64,000 nucleotides of DNA, taken from Ignavibacteriota bacterium (GTDB taxonomy: Bacteria; Bacteroidota; Ignavibacteria; Ignavibacteriales; Melioribacteraceae). Under the pieces are notes generated by a model, which saw only the letters and a list, made by a program, of their open reading frames with translations, did not search any database and was not told the origin of the DNA. Both the position numbers and the translations under genes were made by a program. Numbering within the stretch: position 1 is the stretch's first letter; each line of letters starts with the position of its first letter. The stretch is from assembly GCA_016708125.1 (NCBI GenBank), contig JADJGF010000001.1, positions 4,052,001 through 4,116,000 on the forward strand, written 5' to 3'. Below, in pieces: positions 35,991 to 45,875 of this stretch.

Positions 35991-38186
35991 CTAAAAAAGA
36001 CTAAAAGCTACAGTTAAACCAGACATTACAATTGCAACCATACTCATTAATTTTATAAGAATATTTAAACTTGGACCGGCTGTATCTTTAAATGGATCTC
36101 CAACAGTATCACCAATTACGGTAGCTTTATGAGCAGCAGAACCTTTACCGCCGATATTACCTTCTTCAATATATTTTTTTGCATTATCCCAAGCACCACC
36201 GGCATTTGCCATAAATATTGCAAGGACAAATCCCGTACCCAAACCGCCGACAAGCAAACCCATAACTCCAGAGACACCAAAAATTAATCCGGTTACAATT
36301 GGAGTAAATATTGCTAACATTGAAGGAACCATCATTTCTTTTTGTGCACCTTTTGTAGAAATTTCAACACATTTTGCATAATCCGGAATTGTTTTTCCTT
36401 CTAAAATTCCAGGCAATTCTTTAAACTGTCTTCTTACTTCATCAACCATTTTTTGTGCTGCACGACCAACTGCATTGATTGCTAATCCGCAGAAAATAAA
36501 AGCCATCATTGAACCAATAAAAATTCCAATAAGAACTTTTGGATTCATAAGATTTACTTCATAAAAATTCATAAAATCTTGTAATGTTGCTGTTGCTGTT
36601 TGAACCACAACCCCATTGCCTAAATCAAGTGATAATTGTCCAATTCTAATCAGACCAATTTTAATTTCTTCAATATAAGATGCTAATAAAGCCAATGCAG
36701 TTAATGCTGCGGACCCAATTGCAAAACCTTTTCCGGTAGCAGCTGTTGTATTTCCTAAAGAATCTAAGGCGTCGGTTCGTTGTCTTACTTCTCGTCCCAA
36801 TCCGCTCATCTCAGCATTTCCTCCGGCATTATCAGCTATTGGACCATAAGCATCAGTTGCTAAAGTAATACCTAAAGTTGAAAGCATACCAACTGCTGCA
36901 ATTCCAATTCCATATAAACCCATTCCCATATTATCAAAAGTAAATCCGGAAGCAAATAAAAATGATAAAATTATTCCAACTACAACGGCAAGAACAGGAA
37001 TTGCAGTTGACATCATACCTACACCTAATCCAGAAATTATTACTGTTGCCGGACCGGTTTTTGCACTTTCCGCAATAGATTGTGTTGGAGGGTAAGATTG
37101 TGAAGTATAATATTCCGTAGCTTTTCCAATTACTATTCCGGTTACTAATCCCACAACAATTGAACCCCAAATTCCGGTAGCATTTTCAAGCTGAAGTAAG
37201 TTCAAAATAATAAATGAAAAAATTACAATTAATAGAGAGCTCAAATTCATTCCTTTTGATAAAGAATTTAAGAGTTCTTTTTGAGTTGCACCTTCTTTTG
37301 TTCTAACAAAATAAATTCCTATTAAGGATAGCACAATTCCAATTGAAGCAATAAGCATAGGTGCAATTACAGCTTTGTATTGTAAATCTGTATTTGTATA
37401 AAATGCAGAAGCTCCTAATGCAGCAGTTGCCAAAATTGATCCGCAATACGATTCATACAAATCTGCACCCATGCCGGCAACGTCACCAACATTATCACCA
37501 ACATTATCAGCAATAGTTGCTGGATTTCTTGGATCGTCTTCCGGTATTCCGGCTTCAACTTTTCCAACTAGATCAGCACCAACATCTGCAGCTTTTGTAT
37601 AGATTCCGCCACCTACTCTTGCAAATAAAGCTTGAGTTGAAGCACCCATTCCAAAAGTTAACATTGTTGTAGTTATTACAATTAAACTGTGTCCATCACC
37701 TTGAGTTATTGGATAAAAATATTTCAATACCAAAAACCATATAGAAATATCTAATAATCCAAGCCCAACAACTACAAGTCCCATAACGGCGCCGCTTCTA
37801 AAAGCAATAATTAGACCTTTATTTAGTGAAGTTCTTGCTGCATTTGCTGTTCTTGCTGCGGCATAGGTTGCTGTTTTCATACCAAAGAAACCGGCTAAAC
37901 CGGAGAAAAATCCACCGCTAATAAAAGCAAAAGGAACCCACGGATTTTGTAATTCTAAAACGTAAGCTAAAAATGAAAAGAGCAATGTTATTATGATGAA
38001 AAAAAATAATACAACTTTATATTGTTGTTTTAAGTAAGTCATTGCACCATCCCGAACGTATTGTGCAATTTCTTTCATTTTATCTGTACCTTCGTCCTCT
38101 TTCATCATTTGTTTGAAAAATATTCGGGCAAAAATTAGGGCAAAAACAGAACCTAAAGGTATCAACCAGAAAAGAAAATCTTGCAT
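35991..38186 (-). CDS. hppA: Membrane-bound ion-pumping pyrophosphatase, K+-dependent type
   Basis: About 731 residues with some sixteen membrane segments. Hallmarks are DVGADLVGKVEAGIPEDDPRNPATIADNVGDNVGDVAGMGADLYESY (substrate and Mg2+ binding), DAYGPIADNAGGNAEM, and GGAWDNAKKYIEEG with DTVGDPFKDTAGPS at the end. The motif GNTTAATGKGFAIGSA has Ala where K+-independent enzymes have Lys, so it belongs to the K+-stimulated group, which includes both H+ and Na+ pumps; the ion cannot be settled here. The ATG at 38186 with GGAGAT upstream is preferred to the TTG four codons earlier. It is probably co-transcribed with the 262-aa gene upstream and energises the membrane with pyrophosphate. Confidence 0.95.
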   Translation of the reverse strand: MQDFLFWLIPLGSVFALIFARIFFKQMMKEDEGTDKMKEIAQYVRDGAMTYLKQQYKVVLFFFIIITLLFSFLAYVLELQNPWVPFAFISGGFFSGLAGFFGMKTATYAAARTANAARTSLNKGLIIAFRSGAVMGLVVVGLGLLDISIWFLVLKYFYPITQGDGHSLIVITTTMLTFGMGASTQALFARVGGGIYTKAADVGADLVGKVEAGIPEDDPRNPATIADNVGDNVGDVAGMGADLYESYCGSILATAALGASAFYTNTDLQYKAVIAPMLIASIGIVLSLIGIYFVRTKEGATQKELLNSLSKGMNLSSLLIVIFSFIILNLLQLENATGIWGSIVVGLVTGIVIGKATEYYTSQSYPPTQSIAESAKTGPATVIISGLGVGMMSTAIPVLAVVVGIILSFLFASGFTFDNMGMGLYGIGIAAVGMLSTLGITLATDAYGPIADNAGGNAEMSGLGREVRQRTDALDSLGNTTAATGKGFAIGSAALTALALLASYIEEIKIGLIRIGQLSLDLGNGVVVQTATATLQDFMNFYEVNLMNPKVLIGIFIGSMMAFIFCGLAINAVGRAAQKMVDEVRRQFKELPGILEGKTIPDYAKCVEISTKGAQKEMMVPSMLAIFTPIVTGLIFGVSGVMGLLVGGLGTGFVLAIFMANAGGAWDNAKKYIEEGNIGGKGSAAHKATVIGDTVGDPFKDTAGPSLNILIKLMSMVAIVMSGLTVAFSLF

Positions 38187-38224
38187 AATTATCTCCAATA
38201 AAAAATCAAATATTCAATGTTTAT

Positions 38225-39013
38225 TTAAATTGTACTTCTAAAACCAATTGTTAATGCCGATCTTAACCAAGCATGCTGCTTATCTTCCAATTCCTCTAAA
38301 CTTGGGAAATGATAATATAATAGTTCATTTTGGCTTCCCACAAAAAATCCATTTTTGCATGTTCTGTAAAGTAAATCACTTTGAAAAAATCTCATTACAG
38401 TTTTAGTTGGTTTTTCAGGATTTTTTTGAAGTCCCACTAAGCAATCTCTCAAATGATCAATATTTGAATAAGGTAAATTTCCAATTGGTGCATTTTTAGG
38501 ATCAGTAGCTAAGTTATTTAATATTAATTCAACAAAAATTAATTTTGGTACAGATACAGGTCGGCTTGTGTCAGTTATTACTTTCATAAAATCAACAGGA
38601 TTGTACTTACTTGCAATTCTTGGAGTAACCGGGCAAAGCTGCTGATATAAATGCAATTCATCTTCTACTGGTCCTGGCAAATATTTTGATTTACTTAAGC
38701 CAAGTACACGACCATCATCAGTAGCCAAATACAAATCCATCAAAGCATTTAATGGCACACTTTCAAGAACGCGGTAGATTGATAAATAAAGTGATCTTTT
38801 TGGCGTTCCATCTTGATGCGGAATACAATCATTTTGCCAGCGTTCGCGCGGGAAATTTCCATCCATTAAATCTGGATCAACTTCAAAGAAAATTGCTTGT
38901 CCTCTGCTCCGTTTTTTTGTTCCAACAGCTAAATAATTTCCGAATTCTTCTGGCGGGAGCATTGATCCAATTAATGCTTCTGGTGTAAGTAACAGATATA
39001 GATATTTTTTCAT
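38225..39013 (-). CDS. Conserved-looking protein of unknown function
   Basis: 262 residues; the family is not recognised. It starts MKKYLYLLLTPEALIGSMLPPEEFGNYLAVGTKKRSRGQAIFFEVDP. It has no signal peptide cleavage motif and is rich in Leu and Pro with no obvious repeats. A stretch LYQQLCPVTPRIASKYNPVDFMKVITDTSRPVSVPKLIFVEL and FFVGSQNELLYYHFPSLEELED may be structural landmarks. The base composition is somewhat less AT-rich than its neighbours. It ends about 38 bp before the start of hppA and is probably in the same transcript, but this does not by itself give a function. Confidence 0.7.
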   Translation of the reverse strand: MKKYLYLLLTPEALIGSMLPPEEFGNYLAVGTKKRSRGQAIFFEVDPDLMDGNFPRERWQNDCIPHQDGTPKRSLYLSIYRVLESVPLNALMDLYLATDDGRVLGLSKSKYLPGPVEDELHLYQQLCPVTPRIASKYNPVDFMKVITDTSRPVSVPKLIFVELILNNLATDPKNAPIGNLPYSNIDHLRDCLVGLQKNPEKPTKTVMRFFQSDLLYRTCKNGFFVGSQNELLYYHFPSLEELEDKQHAWLRSALTIGFRSTI

Positions 39014-39362
39014 AAATTCACCATTTTGGAAAGTGAATAATTATTATTTATTAACTGAGTAGGTTCTTTTTTTCTAATATTTTTTTATAAAATTTAGATA
39101 ATAAAGACCTTTTAGTCCAGTTAAAATAAACAATTTTATATTTATAAACAATTTGAAGGAATGAAAATTATGTTAAGAAATTATTAAGTTTAATTTTCTT
39201 ACGGAATTTTGTATAAAATATTTTTCGCTGGAAATCTCAATGGAATTTGTTTTTAAAATTCTTAAATATAATTTTGGGTACATCTAATAAAGAATAATTA
39301 TCTTAATCTATTATTTTATATAGCTTTAGATACTTTCACTTAAATATTTTTTTTCATACAAT
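39014..39362. other. Intergenic region, 349 bp
   Basis: AT-rich spacer between the end of the glucan operon and the start of the 262-aa gene. It must hold the promoter of the 262-aa gene/hppA pair and may hold the end of the glucan transcript. No convincing hairpin, small gene or repeat was found. Confidence 0.5.
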
Positions 39363-40508
39363 TTATTTAAAAAGAAGTTGTGAAAATTCATACAAATATT
39401 CTCGCCATTTATCCCAAGTATGACCGCCAGAAGTTTCATTGTAAATAACTTCAAAATTGTGCCTTTTTAATGCTGCAACAGTACTTTTTGTTGTTTCAAG
39501 AAGAAAATCGTCTTTCCCGGTTGCAAACCAAATCAATTTTAAATTTTTCTTTAAATCTTCTTTATCTAAAATCTCTAAATTATTGTTTTCCCAATCTTTA
39601 CCCATGTTAGCTAAAAATGAATCTCCGCCATTTATTCCAAAAATTCCGGAACTAAACACGCCTATGTATCCATAATCTTGCAAATTAGGAATTGCAATAT
39701 TTAAAGTATGTCCGCCTCCCATTGATAATCCGGCAATAGCTCTATTTTCTGAATTATCTATTGTCCTATAATTTTTTTCAATAAATGGTTTAATATCGTT
39801 AAGGAAATCTTCAATAAATTCATCTTTTATCGGACTGGGTGTTCTAAATTGAAATGATTTAGTGTGACCAGCCGGCATAACAATTATCATTGGTTTTACT
39901 TTATTTTCAGCTAATAAATTATCAATTATAAAACCCGCTCTGCCAACTGTTGTCCAAGCATCATCACAATCAAATGCTCCGTGTAATAAATAAAAAACGG
40001 GATATTTTTCATCATTATTATGGTAATCTGGAGGAGTATAAACATGCATTCTTCTATTTTTGTTAAGCGATTTTGAAAAATAATTTATTTCCGAAATTGC
40101 TCCGTGAGGAATATTTTTATTATCTGTAAACTCCGCACCTTTTAAATAGAATAAGCTCCACAAATTCATGTTTGATTCACTTATTTCCGTATTTTTTGGA
40201 TCAATTATTGAAATTCCATCAACATTGAAATTATATCTGTATGCTCCGGGATTGATCGGTCCTAAAGTTACAGACCAAACTCCATTTTCTTTTTTTATCA
40301 TTTTACCAATTGCTTGAATATTCGGAATATCTCCACCGCCAATACTAACATTTTTTGCTTCGGGAGCATAAATGCTGAATGTTACTTTATTATTGGAATG
40401 AATTAAAATTGAGCTAAGCGTATCATTTGGTGTGGGTTTATAGTTTTGTGCGGTTAATATTGTTGATATTAAAATCATAGAGCAAAGTATTTTTTGTAAA
40501 TTTTTCAT
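39363..40508 (-). CDS. Secreted CE1-like esterase with N-terminal glycogen-binding-like domain
   Basis: 381 residues; the signal peptide ends near LTAQ. Residues of about 25-125 form an early-set/CBM48-like domain (VTFSIYAPEAKNVSIGGGD, NGVWSVTLGPINPGAYRYNFNVDGISIIDP). An alpha/beta-hydrolase of the esterase D/CE1 family follows: YPVFYLLHGAFDCDDAWT, PMIIVMPAGH, the nucleophile Ser near 261 in IAGLSMGGGHTL, and a His in SGGHTWDKWREYL. Such proteins remove acyl or feruloyl groups from polysaccharides or act on aryl esters. It is the last gene of the ten-gene glucan operon, 32 bp after the ABC ATPase gene. Confidence 0.88.
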   Translation of the reverse strand: MKNLQKILCSMILISTILTAQNYKPTPNDTLSSILIHSNNKVTFSIYAPEAKNVSIGGGDIPNIQAIGKMIKKENGVWSVTLGPINPGAYRYNFNVDGISIIDPKNTEISESNMNLWSLFYLKGAEFTDNKNIPHGAISEINYFSKSLNKNRRMHVYTPPDYHNNDEKYPVFYLLHGAFDCDDAWTTVGRAGFIIDNLLAENKVKPMIIVMPAGHTKSFQFRTPSPIKDEFIEDFLNDIKPFIEKNYRTIDNSENRAIAGLSMGGGHTLNIAIPNLQDYGYIGVFSSGIFGINGGDSFLANMGKDWENNNLEILDKEDLKKNLKLIWFATGKDDFLLETTKSTVAALKRHNFEVIYNETSGGHTWDKWREYLYEFSQLLFK

Positions 40509-40539
40509 TGTATTGACTTAATTTAGTAATTAAATTTAT

Positions 40540-41643
40540 TTAGTTCAGTAATGATTTGTTATTTCCATTTTCAAAAAAATGAATTTTAGTTTTGTTTAAG
40601 TTCAGATTAACTTCAGTCCCGATTTTCATTTCTTTATCTGTAACAATCCTTGCAATTAATTGTTTCTCTTCAAATGTAAAATAAACATAAGTTTCGTTAC
40701 CTAAAGGTTCAGAAAGTTCTATTTTTATTTCTATTTTCAAACTATCATTTTGAAATTCATTTGTTAAACGAAAGTCCTCAGGTCTAATTCCAATAGTAAT
40801 ATTCTGCTCAATATATTTTTCAAGTTTTTCAACTTGATCCGAGTTTAATTCAAATATTAAATGGCTGTTTTCCGAAACAAATTTAAGTTTATTTTCTTTT
40901 TCAATTTTTCCTTCAATAAAATTCATTGCGGGACTTCCAATAAAACCAGCAACAAATTTATTGATAGGTTTATTGTACAAATTCATTGGTGAATCAATTT
41001 GCTGAATTTCTCCATTATTTAGAATAACAATTTTATCTCCCATCGTCATCGCTTCAGTTTGATCATGAGTTACATAAATCATTGTTGTACCAAGTTTTTT
41101 ATGAAGTTTAGAAATTTCCGTTCGCATTTGAACTCTTAATTTGGCATCCAAATTACTAAGTGGTTCATCAAATAAAAAAACTTTAGGATTTCTTACAATT
41201 GCTCTTCCCAAAGCAACTCGTTGACGCTGCCCGCCGGAAAGCTGCTTCGGTTTTCTATCTAACATTTCCGAAAGTCCTAAAATTTCGCTCGCATCATTTA
41301 CACGTTTTTTAATTTCTTCTCTGCTGAATTTTCTAAGTTTCAATCCGAATGAAATATTTTCAAAAACGCTCATATGTGGATAAAGTGCATAATTCTGAAA
41401 AACCATTGCAATATCTCTATCTTTTGGCGAAACATTATTTACAAGCTTTGAATCAATATAAATTTCACCTTTTGTGATATCTTCAAGACCGGCAATCATT
41501 CTAAGAATTGTTGATTTTCCACATCCGGATGGACCAACCAAAACTACAAACTCTCCGTTTGATATTTCAATATTTACATCTTTAACTGCAAAATTTTTCT
41601 GATCGTAAGATTTGAAAAGATTTTTTATTGATAGATTTGCCAT
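40540..41643 (-). CDS. Sugar ABC transporter ATPase, MsmK/UgpC type
   Basis: 367 residues. Walker A GPSGCGKST is at residues 37-45, the signature is LSGGQRQRVALGRAI, Walker B is KVFLFDEPLSNLD, and the switch His is in YVTHDQTEAMTMGD. The C-terminal regulatory OB/TOBE part is IGIRPEDFRLTN onward. It powers the two MalFG-type permeases a few genes upstream in the same operon. Imported substrates are probably short beta-glucan fragments. Carrying its own ATPase makes this a complete importer, unlike systems that share one ATPase among many permeases. Confidence 0.94.
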   Translation of the reverse strand: MANLSIKNLFKSYDQKNFAVKDVNIEISNGEFVVLVGPSGCGKSTILRMIAGLEDITKGEIYIDSKLVNNVSPKDRDIAMVFQNYALYPHMSVFENISFGLKLRKFSREEIKKRVNDASEILGLSEMLDRKPKQLSGGQRQRVALGRAIVRNPKVFLFDEPLSNLDAKLRVQMRTEISKLHKKLGTTMIYVTHDQTEAMTMGDKIVILNNGEIQQIDSPMNLYNKPINKFVAGFIGSPAMNFIEGKIEKENKLKFVSENSHLIFELNSDQVEKLEKYIEQNITIGIRPEDFRLTNEFQNDSLKIEIKIELSEPLGNETYVYFTFEEKQLIARIVTDKEMKIGTEVNLNLNKTKIHFFENGNNKSLLN

Positions 41644-41692
41644 AATTATTAATTTAGTATTTTATAAAAACATTACTTGAAATTATTATTTT

Positions 41693-43075
41693 TTACAAAT
41701 TGTTTTTCTTAACAAATCCTAAGTTCTTTAATCCATTTTGAATTACTGGATCTTTCATACAATATTCCCAAACAAAACCGGTTTTATAATTCTCAATCAT
41801 AATTACAATTGGACCCTGATCAATGCCCAAATAATCATTATCAACCCAATTCAAAGTAGGATTAAATGAATCTTTAAATCCATATTTATCCCACAAACCT
41901 TTTGAGCCGTATTTATCTCTAAAATTCATAATTGTAGGAACAACAATTTCCGGTGCAAATGGAATTGAGGAAATTGCGCCAGTAGGAGCAATTGTTCCAT
42001 CATCCAAAGAACCACGGAATGGATAACTTGGGCCCCGCTCACCATACCCTTGATAAATTCGCCTATCTAAATCTTGAAGTTCATCAGCCGGTCCATCGCA
42101 TGCTGTTAATCCCCAAGTCAAAGAATCGTAACCAACCCAATTTTTGGGATTCTCAATTGCATATTTTTGCTGAGACAATGTTGCTCTTCGCGAATTTTCA
42201 AAATAATCTATACCTTTTTCCATCATGTATTCATCATAAATATTTCTATAATCTATAAAACAATTTGACCACTGAAATGCAAAAAGTGCCGGAAAACATG
42301 CATGATCCAAGCCTTGATATGGTGCATACCAATTATAATGTTTTAGCCAAGCTGCATAAGCTGATTTGTGATTTTTATATCCGCTTCCGGCAGCTAAAAC
42401 ATATAAATAATGTCCTTCATTAAAACCAGTCCAACTCATATTTCCAAAACCCAATTCCGGATGCCACCCCATTGTAACTGCGCCTCCAAAGAATCCTTCG
42501 GATTCCGGTTTTGTCCACCAATCCCAATTCATTCTAAAAGTTAAGGAATCTGCGGTTTCTCTAATAAACTTTTCTTTCTCATTTTCTTTATTATAATACA
42601 TTCTTGCAAATCGAATTCCGGCTAAAAGCCAAGACGTATCAATAGAAGAAAGTTCACATTTACCAATTCTTTTCCCGGTTTGCATATCCAAAAAATGATA
42701 ATAAAATCCGTTATACCCAGTTGCGTCCGGTTCCATACTTTGTTCAGAATTAATTAAAAATTTCATGAGATTATAAGTTAATTCAACGGCTTTTTCTCTA
42801 CCGATCCAATTCTTTTCAGCGCCAATTGCCCAAATTGGAATAGCAAAACCAACTGCAGCAATGCTTGATGGAGAATCTTTAGTCGATCTATCTTTAACAA
42901 GTCCATTCTCCGGATTAACTTCATTAACAAAATATTTAAAGGAATAATACTGCAAAGTATCAAGAAATTTTTCTTGATCTGAAGTTAAAGTAAATTTTTT
43001 CTCAGTTATTACGTTTTCATTTTCTTTGCAATTGAAAAAAGTAATGACAACTAAAATTAAAATTAAGTATTTCAT
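41693..43075 (-). CDS. Glucoamylase-family (PF10091/GH144-like) lipoprotein
   Basis: 460 residues. It has a lipobox-like FFNC (Cys16). The catalytic domain covers almost the whole protein: LQYYSFKYFVNEVNPENGLVKDRSTKDSPSSIAAVGFAIP, ELSSIDTSWLLAGI, GWHPELGFGNMSWTGFNEGHYLY, LTWGLTACDGPADE, DNDYLGIDQGPIVIMIENYKTGFVWEYCM. This is the (alpha/alpha)6 barrel family typified by endo-beta-1,2-glucanases of GH144. It is probably anchored in the periplasm or outer membrane and acts on glucan before ABC import. The second member of the family lies in the same operon. Exact linkage specificity is inferred from family only. Confidence 0.85.
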   Translation of the reverse strand: MKYLILILVVITFFNCKENENVITEKKFTLTSDQEKFLDTLQYYSFKYFVNEVNPENGLVKDRSTKDSPSSIAAVGFAIPIWAIGAEKNWIGREKAVELTYNLMKFLINSEQSMEPDATGYNGFYYHFLDMQTGKRIGKCELSSIDTSWLLAGIRFARMYYNKENEKEKFIRETADSLTFRMNWDWWTKPESEGFFGGAVTMGWHPELGFGNMSWTGFNEGHYLYVLAAGSGYKNHKSAYAAWLKHYNWYAPYQGLDHACFPALFAFQWSNCFIDYRNIYDEYMMEKGIDYFENSRRATLSQQKYAIENPKNWVGYDSLTWGLTACDGPADELQDLDRRIYQGYGERGPSYPFRGSLDDGTIAPTGAISSIPFAPEIVVPTIMNFRDKYGSKGLWDKYGFKDSFNPTLNWVDNDYLGIDQGPIVIMIENYKTGFVWEYCMKDPVIQNGLKNLGFVKKNNL

Positions 43076-43114
43076 ACGCCTTTTCTTTCTTTTAATAATT
43101 TGAAATAAATAAAA

Positions 43115-44128
43115 TTAGTTTTTGCATCCGCACGAACTACCAATAATTAAACTTGTACCTAAATTATGTGTAAGTGGTAAATTTGGATCTACTTCTTTAT
43201 TTATCATTTTCAATAAATATTGAACTGCATTGCTTGCCAAAAGTCCGATTGGAACTTTAACAGTTGTTAATCTTGGAGAAATTATTTGCGAAAGAAAAAT
43301 ATTATCAAAGCCGGCAACGGCAATGTTATTTGGAATTTTAACATTGAGTAATTTAGCAGATTGATAAATCCCCACAGCCATCATATCATTTGCGGCAAAA
43401 ATAGCTTCCGGTTTATTTTTTTGACTATATAATTTTTGAAAACCTTTATATCCGGAGCCAATTGTAAAATCTCCATTATAAATAATTTCATCTGAAAAAT
43501 TTAATCCGCTTTCATCCAATGCTTTTTTATACCCGTTAAATCTATCTTCAGCTTCACAGTTACCTTCCGGACCTTTTATCATTCCGATTTTTTTATATCC
43601 ATGCGAAATTAAATGTTCAACAATTGATTTTGCTCCATTGAAATTATCAACAGTAAAATTTACAATATTATTTAAATTTTTACTCGAATTTAAAAACACA
43701 ATTGGTTTCTGTCTATGTTTAGAAATTAATTCAATTCGTTTATTTAATTTTGGCGCCATTAAAATAATTCCGTCAACTCTGCTTGTAGCCATAAATTCTA
43801 TAACAGTTTCAATTTCATCCCGCTGACTGTATGTACTTGAAACCATCAAATATTTATTTGCTTTGTGTACTTCATCATCAATATTATGGATTACATTCAT
43901 GAAAAAATCGCCGTCTAATTCCGGAAGAATCAACCCAATTGTATCAGTTCTTTTTGTTGATAAACTTCTTGCTAAGTGACTTGGCCTATACTCAAACTGA
44001 TCTGCAATTTTTAATATTTTTTCTTTTGTAGAATCTTTAATAGATAAGCTTCCGCTTAAAGCTCTTGATACTGTTGCGGTAGAAACACCGGCTTCTTTTG
44101 CAATTGTAAGAATGTTTAAATTTTTCAT
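43115..44128 (-). CDS. LacI-family transcriptional regulator of the glucan operon
   Basis: 337 residues. The helix-turn-helix NILTIAKEAGVSTATVSRALSG lies at the N-terminus, followed by the hinge helix (SHLARSLSTKR) and a sugar-binding-like domain (DTIGLILPELDGDFFMNVIHNIDDEVH, AIFAANDMMAVGIYQSAK, IAVAGFDNIFLSQIISPRLTTVKVPI). It ends with a Cys-rich SSCGCKN. It lies inside the operon, between the permease gene and the lipoprotein hydrolase gene. The single LacI/cre-like palindrome at the head of the operon is its most likely target, which would make the system self-regulating. Confidence 0.9.
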   Translation of the reverse strand: MKNLNILTIAKEAGVSTATVSRALSGSLSIKDSTKEKILKIADQFEYRPSHLARSLSTKRTDTIGLILPELDGDFFMNVIHNIDDEVHKANKYLMVSSTYSQRDEIETVIEFMATSRVDGIILMAPKLNKRIELISKHRQKPIVFLNSSKNLNNIVNFTVDNFNGAKSIVEHLISHGYKKIGMIKGPEGNCEAEDRFNGYKKALDESGLNFSDEIIYNGDFTIGSGYKGFQKLYSQKNKPEAIFAANDMMAVGIYQSAKLLNVKIPNNIAVAGFDNIFLSQIISPRLTTVKVPIGLLASNAVQYLLKMINKEVDPNLPLTHNLGTSLIIGSSCGCKN

Positions 44129-44157
44129 TTATTAAAAAATATGGATTATTAATTTTA

Positions 44158-44964
44158 TCATTTAATACTTCCCATCATTATTCCTTTTATATAATAACGC
44201 TGTAACGCTAAAAATACTATTATCACTGGAATAATTGTAATAACCGATCCGGCCATCATAAGTTCCGGATCTTTTGTGTGTTCGCCCATTAAATTAGCAA
44301 GTGCAACTGGCAAAGTGTACATTGAGTTATCAGTTAATGCAATTAACGGCCATAGGAAATCATTCCAAACTCCCATAAAAGTAAAAATTGCAAGTGTAAC
44401 TAAAATTGGTTTCGCAAGCGGAAGAATTATTTTAAAGTAAATTTGAAAATCAGTTGCTCCGTCTATTCTTGCAGCTTCAATTAAACTATCCGGAATTGAC
44501 ATAGCATATTGACGAATTAAGAATATTCCAAAAATATTTGCTAAGCCGGGAATCACAATAGCCATATATGTATTTATCAAACCAAAACTTTTCAACATTA
44601 AAAATAAAGGCAGCATTGTAACTTGCGCCGGAATAATCATTGAACTCAAAAGTAGTTTAAATAATTTATCTCTTCCTGCAAATCTATATTTTGCAAATGC
44701 AAAACCAGCCATTGAGTTAAAAAATAATGAAACAAGAGTTACAATTAATGAAAGAACTAAACTATTCATAAAATTTGTTGCAACATTTAAGCGAGTAAAT
44801 AAAATATTATATTGATCATAAATAATTTGTTCTGGAAAAAATCTTGGCGGATAAACGCTTGCCTGCCCGTCTGTCATTAATGACGCGGATATCATCCAAA
44901 AAAAAGGTGCGATTGTTATAAATCCTGTTACAGTTAAAAATAAATAGAGTAGGATTTTTTTCAC
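44158..44964 (-). CDS. Carbohydrate ABC transporter permease, MalG-like
   Basis: 268 residues with six membrane segments and the EAA loop (EAARIDGATDFQIYFKIILPLAKP) that docks to the ATPase. It starts with GTG sharing one base with the TAG stop of the upstream permease gene, so translation is coupled. This is the second inner-membrane subunit of the oligosaccharide importer. Confidence 0.93.
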   Translation of the reverse strand: MKKILLYLFLTVTGFITIAPFFWMISASLMTDGQASVYPPRFFPEQIIYDQYNILFTRLNVATNFMNSLVLSLIVTLVSLFFNSMAGFAFAKYRFAGRDKLFKLLLSSMIIPAQVTMLPLFLMLKSFGLINTYMAIVIPGLANIFGIFLIRQYAMSIPDSLIEAARIDGATDFQIYFKIILPLAKPILVTLAIFTFMGVWNDFLWPLIALTDNSMYTLPVALANLMGEHTKDPELMMAGSVITIIPVIIVFLALQRYYIKGIMMGSIK

Positions 44965-45857
44965 TAATCAAACTCCGTTGTTTTTTGAATTTTAAATTGA
45001 ATAATTGTTGCAATAAAAATTATAAAGAATAGTACAAATGCAATTGAAGCTGAATAACCCATATTCCACCAGCGAAATCCTTCATTATACATATACAAAA
45101 CAATGCTCAATGTACTATTTAATGGTCCACCTTGAGTCATTACATAAGGCTCTGCAAATAATTGAAAATATCCAATCATTGTGATTATACTTATAAACAG
45201 TGTTGTTGGCGCTAACATTGGAATTGTAATTGATTTAAATTTTTGCCATCCTGATGCGCCTTCCAACTCAGCAGCCTCATATAAATATTGTGGAATATTT
45301 TGCAATCCGGCAATAAATATTATCATATTATATCCAAAATTTTTCCAGACCGACATTATAACAATTGCGGGTAATGCTAAATTCGGATCTCCAAGCCAAT
45401 CAATAGGATTTACCCCAATAAAATCAAGCATAAAATTTAGTATCCCAAATTTGGGATGATAAATAAATCTCCATATTATTGATACAGCAATTAAAGTAGT
45501 AACAACCGGAAGAAAATAAGTAAGTCTGAAAATTCCTTTAAACCTTACCAGTTTTGAATTTAAAAGCATTGCAGCTCCGAGCGAAACCGCAATAGAAAGC
45601 GGTCCGGCAAAAATAACGAAGTAGAATGTGTTTTTTAATGCCTGCCAAAAAAGCTGATCATAAAATAAATTAATATAATTTTTAAAACCTACAAATCTTG
45701 CATTTGAATAATCACTAAGCGAATAAATATCAAAATCTGTAAAACTTATTACAAATGCTGAAATAACCGGAATAAAAAAAAACGCAAATATTGCCGTCAT
45801 TGCAGGAGCAAGAAAAATATAAGCAGCAGATAATTTATTTTTTGAATCAAGATTCAT
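44964..45857 (-). CDS. Sugar ABC transporter permease, MalF-like
   Basis: 297 residues with six predicted membrane segments. The EAA motif is EAAELEGASGWQKFKSITIPMLAP. A typical N-terminal pattern is AAYIFLAPAMTAIFAFFFIPVISAFVISFTDFD. It pairs with the MalG-like permease. It is 19 bp after the substrate-binding protein gene. Confidence 0.93.
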   Translation of the reverse strand: MNLDSKNKLSAAYIFLAPAMTAIFAFFFIPVISAFVISFTDFDIYSLSDYSNARFVGFKNYINLFYDQLFWQALKNTFYFVIFAGPLSIAVSLGAAMLLNSKLVRFKGIFRLTYFLPVVTTLIAVSIIWRFIYHPKFGILNFMLDFIGVNPIDWLGDPNLALPAIVIMSVWKNFGYNMIIFIAGLQNIPQYLYEAAELEGASGWQKFKSITIPMLAPTTLFISIITMIGYFQLFAEPYVMTQGGPLNSTLSIVLYMYNEGFRWWNMGYSASIAFVLFFIIFIATIIQFKIQKTTEFD

Positions 45858-45875
45858 ATTAATAAAATTTGTTTA

